Source: Proteiniclasticum ruminis
GTDB lineage: Bacteria > Bacillota > Clostridia > Clostridiales > Clostridiaceae
DNA: 64,000 bases
Direction: 5' to 3'
NCBI RefSeq assembly: GCF_900115135.1
Contig: NZ_FOVK01000004.1
Location: forward strand, 155,949-219,948
The notes beneath the pieces are model-generated. The model did not search any database. It saw nothing but the letters and a program-made list of their open reading frames with translations, and was not told the DNA's origin. Positions 1 to 8,836 of the stretch are shown in pieces. How positions within the stretch are numbered: the stretch's first letter is position 1; each line of letters opens with the position of its first letter. The position numbers and the translations under genes are program-made.

Positions 1-354
1 TCCCTTCATGGCACCACACATGTTTTCCCAAGCCACTGGTGGGCCGGCATGAATGATCATGTTCTTCTTCATTCCTGGAATGACGTTGATCGCCTGATCA
101 AAGCCGATGAGAACAGGTCTGGAAGAAACTACTTTTTCTACTACATCTTTGTTTGCTGCTTCAATCTTTTCACGGATTCCTGGAGTATCCAGATAATCCA
201 GTGCAGCCAGGACTTCTTCATCTCCGTCTGCTGGAGGCATGAAATTCACCTGGGATACCTTTACCCCCTGGCTGTTGAGATCTTCTTTGAACATCTCCAG
301 TCCTACGTTGACAACTTCCAGTTCACTGCTGAATAATTCGTTGATTTTTACCAT
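1..354 (-). CDS. allG: DUF1116 protein, oxamate transcarbamylase subunit AllG-like (partial, N-terminal 118 aa)
   Basis: The first 118 codons of a gene that runs off the left edge. The protein starts MVKINELFSSELEVVNVGLE, which matches the opening of the YlbE/DUF1116 family (E. coli AllG). In E. coli, fdrA-ylbE-ylbF have been reassigned as the oxamate transcarbamylase genes allF-allG-allH. The start is ATG at 354, with AGGAGG inside the end of the preceding gene and only 2 nt between the genes, so the two are translationally linked. The role here is to help convert oxalurate and phosphate to oxamate and carbamoyl phosphate (known for the E. coli system, inferred here). Confidence 0.8.
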   Translation of the reverse strand, partial: MVKINELFSSELEVVNVGLEMFKEDLNSQGVKVSQVNFMPPADGDEEVLAALDYLDTPGIREKIEAANKDVVEKVVSSRPVLIGFDQAINVIPGMKKNMIIHAGPPVAWENMCGAMKG

Positions 355-356
355 TT

Positions 357-1904
357 TTAGTTCTCCTCCTTTGACACAAATCCTCTGGATAAGAGTCCAG
401 TGTTCTCACTGCTGCTGGATATGGTCACGCCTTCTGCCATGAGTCTTTCCACCTGATCGTCAAAGACCTGTGGATCCAGCTCAGTTCCTAATACAAAGGC
501 AAGGATCTCCAGATGTCTGCCTTCTTTTGCTGCAATGGCCTTTGCTTCCTTGATGGCAGGGAGTGTAGCACCTACTGGGTCCATATGAGCGCCGTATCCA
601 AGGATCATATCAATGGCAATGACGCCAACTTCTGGATCTTTCGCTTCCTTCACAATACGGTCCAGTCTCAAGGATGGATCAATCATTGGATGAGGTCTTC
701 CCTGTGTGAAGCTGTCATCTCCAAAGTCGATGAAGGTATGTTCTTTGCTTGCTTCCATAGGTCCGATCTTATAAGCTTCCTTCTTGGAGATGTTGCTGTA
801 TACAGGTCCAACAGCTTCTTCTACAAGGTATGCAACTTCCTGGCAGATGGTTCCGCCGCAGAAGAGGCCTCTTACATATTTCTGCTCTGGATTCAGCTTA
901 GCTTTGATTTCTTCAATGAGTGGCATATTGAGTGAATGCTTGTTGATGGTTTCTTCTGGAACACCAGACAGAATCACAGCCTTCAGCGCTGCCTGCTTGG
1001 TGGTCTTTGCATAAATCGCTCCTGAAGCTTCGATTTCCTTCTGGTCTCCCCCAAGGAAACAGATGACTACAGGCTTCTCGCTCTTCTGTACTTCTGCATA
1101 AATCTTGTCTGCAACTTCTTTTGCGGGTGGCTTGGAAACCAGAATGATAATCTTGGTGTCCTCATCTTCCTGAAGTGCTTTGATGCCGTCCAGCATCATG
1201 ATGCCGCCTACTTCTTTAGACAGGTCTCTTCCGCCAGTTCCGATGAGCTGGGAAACACCGCCGCCAAAGTCATGGATACGAACGCTGACTTCCTGTGCGC
1301 CTGTTCCTGAAGCTGCAACGATACCGATGGATCCACGTCTTACCTCATTGGCAAAACAAAGTCCTTTTCCATTAAGTATTGCGGTACCGCAGTCTGGTCC
1401 CATGACAAGAAGACCCTTTTCATGCGCTTCTTTCTTCAGTTCAATTTCTTCTTCCAGTGTCACGTTGTCACTGAACATCATGACATGAAGACCTTCGCGG
1501 ATGGCTTTCTTTGCCACTCTTGCTGCGTAAGCGCCAGGTACGGAAATCACTGCAACCTTGGCATCTTTATGATGCTTTACAGCGGCTTCTACACTGCTGT
1601 ATGTAAGATCCTTCTCTTCTCCCTGGACTTCTTTTCTCTGCATGACTTCTTCTACTTTTACGAGAAGCTCTTCTGGATCGTAGCCTTCCTCGCTCTCGAT
1701 GACGATCATAAGATCTCCAGGCTTTGCCTCTTCTGCTTCTTTCTGAAGAAGACCTGTGTTCTTTAAAACATCCTTGTTCATGCTGGTGCCCATGGCGATG
1801 TTCACCTGCTTGACGCCTTCTACACCATTGGCTTTGGTAGAAAGTGCCATAAGGGATACAGAATCAAAATAAGTATTCTTTTTGATGATGGTTTTAATTG
1901 CCAT
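357..1904 (-). CDS. allF: FdrA-family protein, oxamate transcarbamylase subunit AllF-like
   Basis: A 515-residue FdrA-family protein with a CoA-ligase-like fold. A Gly-rich segment around residues 190-225 (GIVAASGTGAQEVS, then IGTGGRDLS) corresponds to the succinyl-CoA-synthetase-like nucleotide/CoA region. FdrA was long annotated as an acyl-CoA synthetase. In E. coli it is now a subunit of oxamate transcarbamylase in anaerobic allantoin degradation. Here it sits 1 nt after the DUF2877 gene and 2 nt before the DUF1116 gene, the same three families as in E. coli. ATG at 1904 follows GGAG with 7 nt spacing. The family call is firm; the reaction is inferred from context. Confidence 0.88.
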   Translation of the reverse strand: MAIKTIIKKNTYFDSVSLMALSTKANGVEGVKQVNIAMGTSMNKDVLKNTGLLQKEAEEAKPGDLMIVIESEEGYDPEELLVKVEEVMQRKEVQGEEKDLTYSSVEAAVKHHKDAKVAVISVPGAYAARVAKKAIREGLHVMMFSDNVTLEEEIELKKEAHEKGLLVMGPDCGTAILNGKGLCFANEVRRGSIGIVAASGTGAQEVSVRIHDFGGGVSQLIGTGGRDLSKEVGGIMMLDGIKALQEDEDTKIIILVSKPPAKEVADKIYAEVQKSEKPVVICFLGGDQKEIEASGAIYAKTTKQAALKAVILSGVPEETINKHSLNMPLIEEIKAKLNPEQKYVRGLFCGGTICQEVAYLVEEAVGPVYSNISKKEAYKIGPMEASKEHTFIDFGDDSFTQGRPHPMIDPSLRLDRIVKEAKDPEVGVIAIDMILGYGAHMDPVGATLPAIKEAKAIAAKEGRHLEILAFVLGTELDPQVFDDQVERLMAEGVTISSSSENTGLLSRGFVSKEEN

Positions 1905-1905
1905 T

Positions 1906-2742
1906 TCATTTCTCCTTTTCCAAACATATTTTTAATAAGCTCAGGACTCCTAAAAGAATATCCTGGCCAGAAGTGTGTCCAATTGCTCTAACCTGTTCTC
2001 TTTCTTTTTCAATCTCCTTTTCTCTCAGAATGGCCTTTATGAAATCCAGGAGATTTCTCCTTACAAAGCCTTCCCGTGCTCTTGCGAGGCCATGGAAGCT
2101 CAAGAGATTTGTCTCGTCCCGGGCTTCTAAAAGCACCTGGTCAAAAAGCGGCAGATATTTTTCATATGGATTTCCCGGAAGGTTTAGTACGAGCATCATG
2201 CCAAGAAGCACATCATCTCCACTGGGGGTAAGCCCAGGTCCAAGCCCAATGAGCTTTTTAGAAAACGAGAGAATCTGATCTTCATCCTCCTTCTGGAAGG
2301 CATCGGTAAGATCCATCAGCCGTTCATGAAGCAGTTTTTCCACAGCTCTCTCATAAGGGGAACCTCCGTGTTGATTTTCTCTCTCCAGTATGCTTTCTGT
2401 TTCCTGTATCAATCTATAACACCAGGGGGATGGGTCATAGGGAGGAAAGAGGAGAGAAAACCGGGAAGCATTCTCCAAAGGTATGCGATGCCCTGGAATG
2501 CGAAGCTCTTCTCTTGTCATGAGGATCCTCTGATCTTTTATAAAAGGAGACTCCTCGAAACTCTTCAGGGATAAGGTAACGGCCAGAGGTCCGTCATCCA
2601 TTTCAGAAGTGAGCAGGGTATAGAGATGGTTCTCCTCATCGATGATGTTCAGCGCTTTCTGAAACACACTGTGCACCTGACCCCTGATGGGTCCTTGAGT
2701 CAGCAGTCTGTCCAGCGCATCATGAATCTTCAGGGCTTCCAT
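1906..2742 (-). CDS. allH: DUF2877 protein, oxamate transcarbamylase subunit AllH-like
   Basis: A 278-residue DUF2877 (YlbF/AllH) protein. The family signature GLGPGLTPSGDDVLLG is visible near residues 170-185, and a second conserved stretch (RDETNLLSFHGLARAREG) lies near 210-230. It is the third partner of the FdrA/DUF1116 set and lies directly upstream of FdrA in one transcript. The start ATG at 2742 has GAGGAGG about 6 nt before it. Its exact job in the transcarbamylase complex is unknown to me. Confidence 0.85.
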   Translation of the reverse strand: MEALKIHDALDRLLTQGPIRGQVHSVFQKALNIIDEENHLYTLLTSEMDDGPLAVTLSLKSFEESPFIKDQRILMTREELRIPGHRIPLENASRFSLLFPPYDPSPWCYRLIQETESILERENQHGGSPYERAVEKLLHERLMDLTDAFQKEDEDQILSFSKKLIGLGPGLTPSGDDVLLGMMLVLNLPGNPYEKYLPLFDQVLLEARDETNLLSFHGLARAREGFVRRNLLDFIKAILREKEIEKEREQVRAIGHTSGQDILLGVLSLLKICLEKEK

Positions 2743-2785
2743 CTCTATGTCCTCCTCTACTTGCTATACTTTCAAAAAATAAGGT

Positions 2786-4036
2786 TTATCGGGCTTCCAG
2801 TTTTTCTTCCACTCTGGAAAGTTCTGCTTCATATACAGGAGCCTGCTTCATGGAAAGCGCCAGGTTCAGCAGCTCTTTTGCCTCTTCCAGACGTCCTAGA
2901 AGATGAAGAGACTGCGCCTTGTGGAATACATAAAGGGAATTCGCTTTATCCAGAACAATGGCCTTGTCCATGGCTTCCACCGCTTCCTCATGACGGCCTA
3001 AGGATCTTAAGCTGTTCGCCTTATGGAAATAGTAGTCATATCGTGGTGGGTCCAGTTCCAGAAGATCATCCATGGTTTTCACCGCTACTTCATGCATGCC
3101 CAGTTCTCTCAAGTAGTTGGACATATGGTATCTGTAGAAGAAGTCCTGTGGATTCATCTCGATGGCTTTCTCATACTCACGAAGGGCTTCTTCGCTCTTC
3201 TTCATGAGTCTTAAGGTGTTTGCAGTGTAGAAGTAGAATTCAGGAAGTGCCTTTGGCAGCTTTGCCCCTTCTAGATAGGCTTCCAGAGCCTTGTCATATT
3301 CTACCTTCAGTGTGTAGACATACCCTTTCAGGTAATAGGCTTCCAGAGCGGTTCTCTCTTCCTTCACCAGGGTATCGAGTACTTTCAGCGCTTCCTCATA
3401 ATGGTTCTCCTCTATGAGACGTCTAGCTTCCAGCACAGCAGGAACCTTCTTTGGCTCTCTTTGTTCCAGGATAGAAAGGATCTTCTCATTGCCTCTTTTT
3501 CTGGCTACTTCTATGGGGCTGTTGCCATCGTGATCCACATCATGGGGACGGGCTCCGTTTTCCATGAGTTTTCTTACAATATCACTGTAAAGAAAACTTT
3601 CGTTGCCAAGGATCACTGCTTCCTGAAGGGCGGACCAGCCAAGATCGTTCACGTGATTCACAGGAACGCCAGCCTTGATGCCCACTTCTACGGTCTTAAG
3701 GTATCCTTTTTCAGAGCTTGGGAGAAGCACGGTGCCGCCAAAGCGGTTCACGGACTTCAGATCTGGTGAGTACGCCAGAGCCTTCTCCAGAATTCTGTGG
3801 AACCCGTTGGCTCCTGCACAGAGCCAAGGGCTCAGCATGGTGTTGTCACGGATGTTCAGGTCTGCTCCTTTTTCCAGTAGAAGCGTTGCCAGTTCCAGAT
3901 TGTTCTTCTGAACAGCAATCATCAGTGGAGTACGCCCATCTTTGTCCTGGACATCGATGAATGCACCCTCTTCAATGAGCCGTGCCACTTCTTCTATGTT
4001 TTCAAGACCTGCTTGGCGCAGTAATTCGTCATTCAT
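2786..4036 (-). CDS. Ankyrin-repeat/TPR protein inside the oxamate transcarbamylase operon
   Basis: A 416-residue cytosolic repeat protein with no signal peptide or membrane segment. Residues ~12-195 are ankyrin repeats (for example DKDGRTPLMIAVQKNNLELA and DHDGNSPIEVARKRGN). Residues ~200-410 are tandem TPRs (YLKGYVYTLKVEYDKALEAY; YFHKANSLRSLGRHEEAVEA). Two ATGs are possible: 4042 has its Shine-Dalgarno only 2 nt away, whereas 4036 (MNDELLRQ) has AGGAG 8 nt away, so 4036 is preferred. It lies between the permease and allH genes on the same strand. No function is recognised; protein-protein scaffolding is a guess from the repeats. Confidence 0.82.
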   Translation of the reverse strand: MNDELLRQAGLENIEEVARLIEEGAFIDVQDKDGRTPLMIAVQKNNLELATLLLEKGADLNIRDNTMLSPWLCAGANGFHRILEKALAYSPDLKSVNRFGGTVLLPSSEKGYLKTVEVGIKAGVPVNHVNDLGWSALQEAVILGNESFLYSDIVRKLMENGARPHDVDHDGNSPIEVARKRGNEKILSILEQREPKKVPAVLEARRLIEENHYEEALKVLDTLVKEERTALEAYYLKGYVYTLKVEYDKALEAYLEGAKLPKALPEFYFYTANTLRLMKKSEEALREYEKAIEMNPQDFFYRYHMSNYLRELGMHEVAVKTMDDLLELDPPRYDYYFHKANSLRSLGRHEEAVEAMDKAIVLDKANSLYVFHKAQSLHLLGRLEEAKELLNLALSMKQAPVYEAELSRVEEKLEAR

Positions 4037-4063
4037 TGTCATTTCTCCTTACTTTTGGAATGG

Positions 4064-4100
4064 GAGGAAGGAGCCTTTTCATACAAAGGCTTCCTTCCTC
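4064..4100 (-). other. Strong intercistronic hairpin between permease and ankyrin-TPR genes
   Basis: A 15-bp inverted repeat (GAGGAAGGAGCCTTT against AAAGGCTTCCTTCCTC, one bulged base, loop of 6 nt). On the minus strand it is not followed by a U-run, so it is more likely an mRNA processing or stability element, or a partial attenuator, than a full terminator. Confidence 0.55.
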
Positions 4101-4122
4101 ATCTTTTCTCTTCTGTATCTTC

Positions 4123-5661
4123 TTAAGCGGTCTGATCCGGCATATCGGTTTCTCCAGCCAGGCCCTTCTTGTCTGCAAAGAACTTGTAGGCAAAAAGACC
4201 AGCGATGAGAAGGTATCCTACGGTGATTTCAGGCTGCAGACCAAATCCTACTCCTGGGGAGTGGATGACACCGGTATAGGTCAGAGCTGCTGCAGTCACT
4301 GCTGTGATGATGGCTTTCACCGAATCATTTCTGATGGCGAAGACCACGAGACATCCCCAAACGATACTGGAAATGGGTGCGCCGCTGCCAAGAGCGACCA
4401 GTCCTCTATGGTATACGCCCGCCTTCGTGAAGGCTTCCAATCCTACTTGTCCAGCGTTGGTTCCAGCTGCACTCAAGGTGTTGTTCACAAGGGTCAGTGC
4501 CCAGTTGGCGATCCATGGGAATAGAGATACAAACACAACAGGCAGTTCAATCTTTGGTGTTTCATTGGCAGCCTGTCTTGCTACAACGATTCCTACATAG
4601 AAGAGGATTGGGAATACAGCACTCAGCGGAATAATTCCTAGGAAGAGACCACCAAGACCTAAGATACTGATGATAAATACAGTGAAACCAGTCACTAGGG
4701 TATATCCGATACCTGCACCAATGGATTTCCAGCCAGGATGTCCGATGTATACAGTGGTTGGGAAAGGACAACCAAAGAAGCTTCCGATGATAGAAGAGAT
4801 TCCGTTGGCAAGCATTATGTTTCTTACGTTAAAGTCATCGCCTGCTGCAGAAGCGGATTCAATGTTTTCCAGGGTGAAGATGAAATTTGTGACACCCAGT
4901 GGAATCGCTGAAATCAGGAATACCATTGCAGGGGAAATGCCTTTGAAAAGATCTCCAAACTGTGGAATTGGGAAGGAGAAGCCAATCTGCTTCAGACCTT
5001 CTGTGATGCCTGAAGCATCCATCTGTCCAAAGAGCCAAGCCAGTACAGTACCGATGGCAAGGATCAGGAATCCTGTAGGAATCTTAGGGAATACCGCTTT
5101 CTTACCAAACCAGTTGATGAAGATGACAGCGATAACAACAAATGCTACATAAGGTGCTTCAAAGGACTGAAGGATTGGGTTCATAGCAAGAAGCAGAAGT
5201 CCCAGTCCAGAAAGAGCGGATAGAAGAACGCTTCTTGGGATGATTCTTCTCAGCCAGTCTCCAATGAATGCGCCAGAAAGTTCGATGAGCGCTTCCAGGA
5301 AACACCAGCCAAGAGCTACACGCCAAGCATAGTACACATCGCCAGTGGATTTCGCGATAGGCATGATGACCATGAACACAACGATGAAGATCGAGGGTGC
5401 ACTAGGTCCCGAAGGGAGTGCAGTGACATCCGTTCGTCCTGTTTTCTTCATCAGGTTCTTTCCTGCATACCAGTAGAAGAATCCTGCAGTGAATATAGCA
5501 AGTCCGAAACCAGGTGCAATTCTCTTATAGACAAATTCCGCGGGCATGCCAACGGTAAAAATCAGAAGTCCCGCCATGGTAAAGAAGTTTGTAAGATTAT
5601 TGGCAAGCAGCCCGAAGTATGCACCCCAGTCGCCTTTTTTCCAGCCAAGTAGTTGAGCCAT
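4123..5661 (-). CDS. NCS2/AzgA-like nucleobase permease
   Basis: A 512-residue polytopic membrane protein with roughly 12-14 hydrophobic segments. A purine-permease-like segment with TGRTDVTALPSGPSAP lies near residue 65 and TTVYIGHPGWKSIGAGIGYT near residue 320, resembling AzgA/NCS2 purine transporters. It heads the operon that contains allH/allF/allG and is divergent from pucR, so uptake of a purine, allantoin or a related ureide is the likely role. An upstream in-frame extension to 5748 exists, but ATG 5661 has a perfect AGGAGG at 6 nt spacing. Substrate is not established. Confidence 0.78.
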   Translation of the reverse strand: MAQLLGWKKGDWGAYFGLLANNLTNFFTMAGLLIFTVGMPAEFVYKRIAPGFGLAIFTAGFFYWYAGKNLMKKTGRTDVTALPSGPSAPSIFIVVFMVIMPIAKSTGDVYYAWRVALGWCFLEALIELSGAFIGDWLRRIIPRSVLLSALSGLGLLLLAMNPILQSFEAPYVAFVVIAVIFINWFGKKAVFPKIPTGFLILAIGTVLAWLFGQMDASGITEGLKQIGFSFPIPQFGDLFKGISPAMVFLISAIPLGVTNFIFTLENIESASAAGDDFNVRNIMLANGISSIIGSFFGCPFPTTVYIGHPGWKSIGAGIGYTLVTGFTVFIISILGLGGLFLGIIPLSAVFPILFYVGIVVARQAANETPKIELPVVFVSLFPWIANWALTLVNNTLSAAGTNAGQVGLEAFTKAGVYHRGLVALGSGAPISSIVWGCLVVFAIRNDSVKAIITAVTAAALTYTGVIHSPGVGFGLQPEITVGYLLIAGLFAYKFFADKKGLAGETDMPDQTA

Positions 5662-5861
5662 AATATACCTCCTAAAAATAAGTTCAAAATATTGGACTCT
5701 CTTTTCCTCCTCCTGCATGAACCCGGGTACCCTGTCGAAGACACACATTCTGGAAGGAAATTTCCTTTGTCATGTTCTATGTTATCCTTTGTAAACAATT
5801 TCATCATTAGCTGATATCACCTAAGATTTCACTTTCTGTTTGTGCAGAAGAAACAAAGTCA

Positions 5862-5890
5862 TTGTTCTTTTTCATGAGGAAGCCTATAAT
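5862..5890 (+). promoter_or_regulatory. SigmaA-type promoter for pucR
   Basis: TTGTTC (5862-5867), 17 bp spacer, TATAAT (5885-5890), located 45 bp before the pucR start. The divergent permease operon starts at 5661, so the 273-bp intergenic region probably also holds its promoter and PucR sites. Confidence 0.7.
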
Positions 5891-5934
5891 GTATCTAACT
5901 TATGAATTTTTTAACAAATCGAGGTGTATCGACC

Positions 5935-7623
5935 ATGCTTACAGTCAGGCAACTTTTAAAACTTCCAGCACTTCGGGATCTCAAGCTGGTATCCGGCGAA
6001 GAGGGACTCGACCATGTGATCTCCAGTGTCAATATTATGGACAACCCCGATGCTCTTGACTGGTTTTCCCCAGGAGAGATGTTGGTCACTTCCGGTTATT
6101 TCTTCAAAGACAGTGAAGAACGCCAAAAGGAAGTGATGAAGCAGCTGAAGAATCTCAACTGTCCCGCACTGTGCATCAAGCCGAAGCGTTATTTCGGCAC
6201 TGTACCGAACTGTATTCTGGAACTGGGAAATAAATACAAAATGCCCATCATTGAGATTCCCTACGGCATGTCTTTTGCTAAGATATCCACCTTTGTTCTG
6301 GCAGAAACATCTGAGAACTATGATGTGATCAATAAAAAATCTCTGGAGATCCACGAGGAGTTTCTTCGGATTTCTCTTCACAGCGGTGGCCTCAAAAAAA
6401 TCTGTCAGAGTCTTTCCTCCATGATCGGAAATTCTGTGATACTTATGGATAAATACTGGAACGTACTCCTATGGGAAGTTCAGGAGAAAGACCCACATCC
6501 AGTGACGGAGTTTCTTCCTCTGGAAATGTCCAAGTCTTTTGTGGATGATGAGTTCATCCGGACGCTTCCCATGGATTTTGAAAGTCTTCAAAAACCACTC
6601 GTCCGTTCCACCACCCTCCATGACGTAGAGATCCCTTTCGTGCTGATGCCTGTTTCCATCGGCGTGCAGCACCATGGGTATATCCTTGTTTGGAATACGC
6701 TGAAAGAGCTCCAGGATATAGATTTCATTGCTCTGGAGAATGCAGCCATGTCCTTTGCCCTGGAAAGAATCCGGAACAATGAACTGGAAAGAACGAAAAA
6801 CAGAATCCGAAGAGATTTCTTTGATGAGCTTTTATCCGGTCAGATCAAGGATGTGGAAAATCTCACTTACCTGTGCGAGGTCCATGGTCTCAATCCGAGT
6901 CTTTCCTATACACCCATGATTCTCTCCGTTTCTCTGGAAAGTGAATATTCCATGGAGAACCTCATTGAGAGAAAACGGGAGGAAGACGAAAAGGTCAAAG
7001 AAACCCTCCGCTTTATAGATGACTACGCCATACAGAAAGACTACGTTCTTCATGCTTTTAGTCAAAATACACAAATCATTCTTCTTCTGGGAAAGAAAAC
7101 CAAAGAGGACCATTCCATCTCCCTTATGAAGTCCTTGGGGGAGGAGCTCCTGACTGACGCTGAAATCTCCATAAAAAATGTGAGTCTCTCCATGGGGATC
7201 GGAAAAACCGCCAAAAACCTTCTGGATCTTCATAAGTCTTTCCGGGAAGCCAAGGAAGCCTTAAGACTCCTTAAAAAATCTCCTACGGAGAAGAAAATCT
7301 CTCATTTTGAAGATTTTATTGTGCATCACTTCCTGGAAGAGAACATCGATCCTACGGAGATGAGACAGTTTTTCCAGCATACGCTGGGCCCCATCCATGA
7401 GTATGACGAAAAATACAAAAGTGAGCTTCTGCCCACATTAGAATCCTGGATTGCCCATCACTTCAATGTGGCCGAAACCGCCCGTGCTCTTTTTGCCCAT
7501 AGAAATACCATTCTCTACCGGATGGACCGGATTTCCACCATCCTTCAGTCGGATCTGAAAGACTCCGATGAGATCCTCAAATACCAGCTGGCTCTTAAGA
7601 TCTACCGGCTGCTGGATTTGTAG
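5935..7623 (+). CDS. pucR: PucR-family transcriptional regulator
   Basis: A 562-residue PucR/CdaR-type regulator. The N-terminal PucR sensory domain covers residues ~1-120 (LTVRQLLKLPALRDLKLVSG), followed by a GGDEF-like CdaR middle region. The C-terminal PucR-type HTH is clear at ~500-555 (FNVAETARALFAHRNTILYR). ATG 5935 is preceded by GAGGTG at 8 nt, which is better than the longer frame beginning at 5902. In Bacillus, PucR controls purine catabolism. Placed divergently from the permease/oxamate operon and next to carbamate kinase, it is the probable local regulator responding to a purine degradation intermediate (inference). Confidence 0.88.
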   Translation: MLTVRQLLKLPALRDLKLVSGEEGLDHVISSVNIMDNPDALDWFSPGEMLVTSGYFFKDSEERQKEVMKQLKNLNCPALCIKPKRYFGTVPNCILELGNKYKMPIIEIPYGMSFAKISTFVLAETSENYDVINKKSLEIHEEFLRISLHSGGLKKICQSLSSMIGNSVILMDKYWNVLLWEVQEKDPHPVTEFLPLEMSKSFVDDEFIRTLPMDFESLQKPLVRSTTLHDVEIPFVLMPVSIGVQHHGYILVWNTLKELQDIDFIALENAAMSFALERIRNNELERTKNRIRRDFFDELLSGQIKDVENLTYLCEVHGLNPSLSYTPMILSVSLESEYSMENLIERKREEDEKVKETLRFIDDYAIQKDYVLHAFSQNTQIILLLGKKTKEDHSISLMKSLGEELLTDAEISIKNVSLSMGIGKTAKNLLDLHKSFREAKEALRLLKKSPTEKKISHFEDFIVHHFLEENIDPTEMRQFFQHTLGPIHEYDEKYKSELLPTLESWIAHHFNVAETARALFAHRNTILYRMDRISTILQSDLKDSDEILKYQLALKIYRLLDL

Positions 7624-7651
7624 AATCTATAAAGATGTACGATGCAAATTT

Positions 7652-7708
7652 AAAGGTCTGGATTCATGCTTTTTGAGGCATAAATCCAGACCTTTTCTTT
7701 TGTTTTTC
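7652..7708. terminator. Bidirectional terminator between pucR and carbamate kinase
   Basis: Stem AAAGGTCTGGATT / AATCCAGACCTTT-like arms with a T-rich tail on the plus strand and an A-run (U-run on the minus transcript) on the other side. It separates two convergent genes. Confidence 0.8.
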
Positions 7709-7721
7709 TATGATATTTTCT

Positions 7722-8663
7722 TTAGTACTTGACGATTCTTGTTCCTGTTTCTCCCTTAATGGCACGCTTCAGCTGATCCATGGAAGTAATGAGTGCTTCC
7801 CCGCCTGTGGCCTCCACAAAGGAAAGAGCCGCATCGATCTTGGGACCCATGCTTCCTGCAGGGAACTGTCCATCGGCCATGTGTTTTCTTGCCGCTTCCA
7901 CATCCATGACAGAAAGGTTCTCCTGTGTAGGCTTGCCAAAATTGATTGCCACCTGTTCTACACCCGTAAGGATCACAAGAAGATCTGCATCAATTTCCAG
8001 AGCAAGCAGTGCGGATGCATAATCTTTATCGATGACCGCCTCTACGCCGCGATACTGGTCTTCCACATCTTTAATGACAGGAATTCCGCCGCCGCCAGCT
8101 GCGATGACGAGATATCCAAGACCCGCCAGAGCTTTAACCGCTTCTTTCTCGATGATCTCCTGAGGTTTTGGAGAAGCCACTACTCTTCTGTATCCACGTC
8201 CGCTGTCTTCCTTCATCACATACCCTTTTTCTGCCATGAGAACATCTGCTTCTTCTTTGGTGAAGAAAGGTCCCACTGGTTTTGTAGGATTCTTGAAGGC
8301 AGGGTCTGTTCCGTACACTTCCACCTGGGTCACCAGGGAAGCAATCTTTTTCGTCAGGCCTCTTTCCTTCATTCTGTTCATGAGGCTCTGCTTGATGACA
8401 TAGCCTAGAAGCCCTTGGGTCTCTGCGCCGCAGGCATCCATGGGATACGCAGGCACAAGATCCTTCCCCGCTTCTCCTTTGATCAGGGAATTTCCCACAT
8501 GAGGTCCATTTCCGTGGGTCAGTACCACATTGTATCCTTCCTCTAGTAGATCAATGATATGGTCACAACTCTTACTTACATTTTCAAACTGTTCTTCGAT
8601 GGTTCCTTTTTGCCCTTCCATGATGATGGCATTTCCGCCTATCGCAATAACTGCTGTTTTCAT
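7722..8663 (-). CDS. arcC: Carbamate kinase
   Basis: A 313-residue carbamate kinase (amino-acid kinase fold), full length for the family (~310). The start MKTAVIAIGGNAI and the motif NVVLTHGNGPHVGN are typical; VIAAGGGGIPV and KDYASALLALEIDADLLVILT carry the nucleotide-binding region. It makes ATP and carbamate from ADP and carbamoyl phosphate. Next to allFGH it matches the role of E. coli AllK, which harvests carbamoyl phosphate from oxalurate. ATG 8663 follows GGAAGG; the longer upstream frame to 8849 has no such support. It is transcribed apart from the allFGH operon. Confidence 0.92.
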   Translation of the reverse strand: MKTAVIAIGGNAIIMEGQKGTIEEQFENVSKSCDHIIDLLEEGYNVVLTHGNGPHVGNSLIKGEAGKDLVPAYPMDACGAETQGLLGYVIKQSLMNRMKERGLTKKIASLVTQVEVYGTDPAFKNPTKPVGPFFTKEEADVLMAEKGYVMKEDSGRGYRRVVASPKPQEIIEKEAVKALAGLGYLVIAAGGGGIPVIKDVEDQYRGVEAVIDKDYASALLALEIDADLLVILTGVEQVAINFGKPTQENLSVMDVEAARKHMADGQFPAGSMGPKIDAALSFVEATGGEALITSMDQLKRAIKGETGTRIVKY

Positions 8664-8761
8664 GATAATCCTTCCTTTCTGAAATCCTTTTCTACGAATA
8701 ACTTTATCACGGAAAAGAACGAAGAACCCATCCACAAAACAGCTAAAAAAACATCCCTTCT

Positions 8762-8780
8762 TTTGGTTATAGTAACCAAA
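8762..8780. promoter_or_regulatory. Perfect 8-bp inverted repeat upstream of carbamate kinase
   Basis: TTTGGTTA-TAG-TAACCAAA lies about 100 bp upstream of the arcC start and has no U-run, so it looks like an operator rather than a terminator. The binding protein is unknown; PucR is one candidate because of location only. Confidence 0.4.
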
Positions 8781-8789
8781 TCGCATGGA

Positions 8790-8826
8790 AAAGAAAAAAG
8801 ACCGGAGCATCTCACAGCTTCCGGTC
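8790..8826 (-). terminator. Rho-independent terminator after lipoprotein gene
   Basis: On the minus strand GACCGGA ... TCCGGTC is followed by TTTTTTCTTTT, 10 bp after the stop codon of the lipoprotein gene at 8837. Confidence 0.8.
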
Positions 8827-8836
8827 ATAACCTTCC

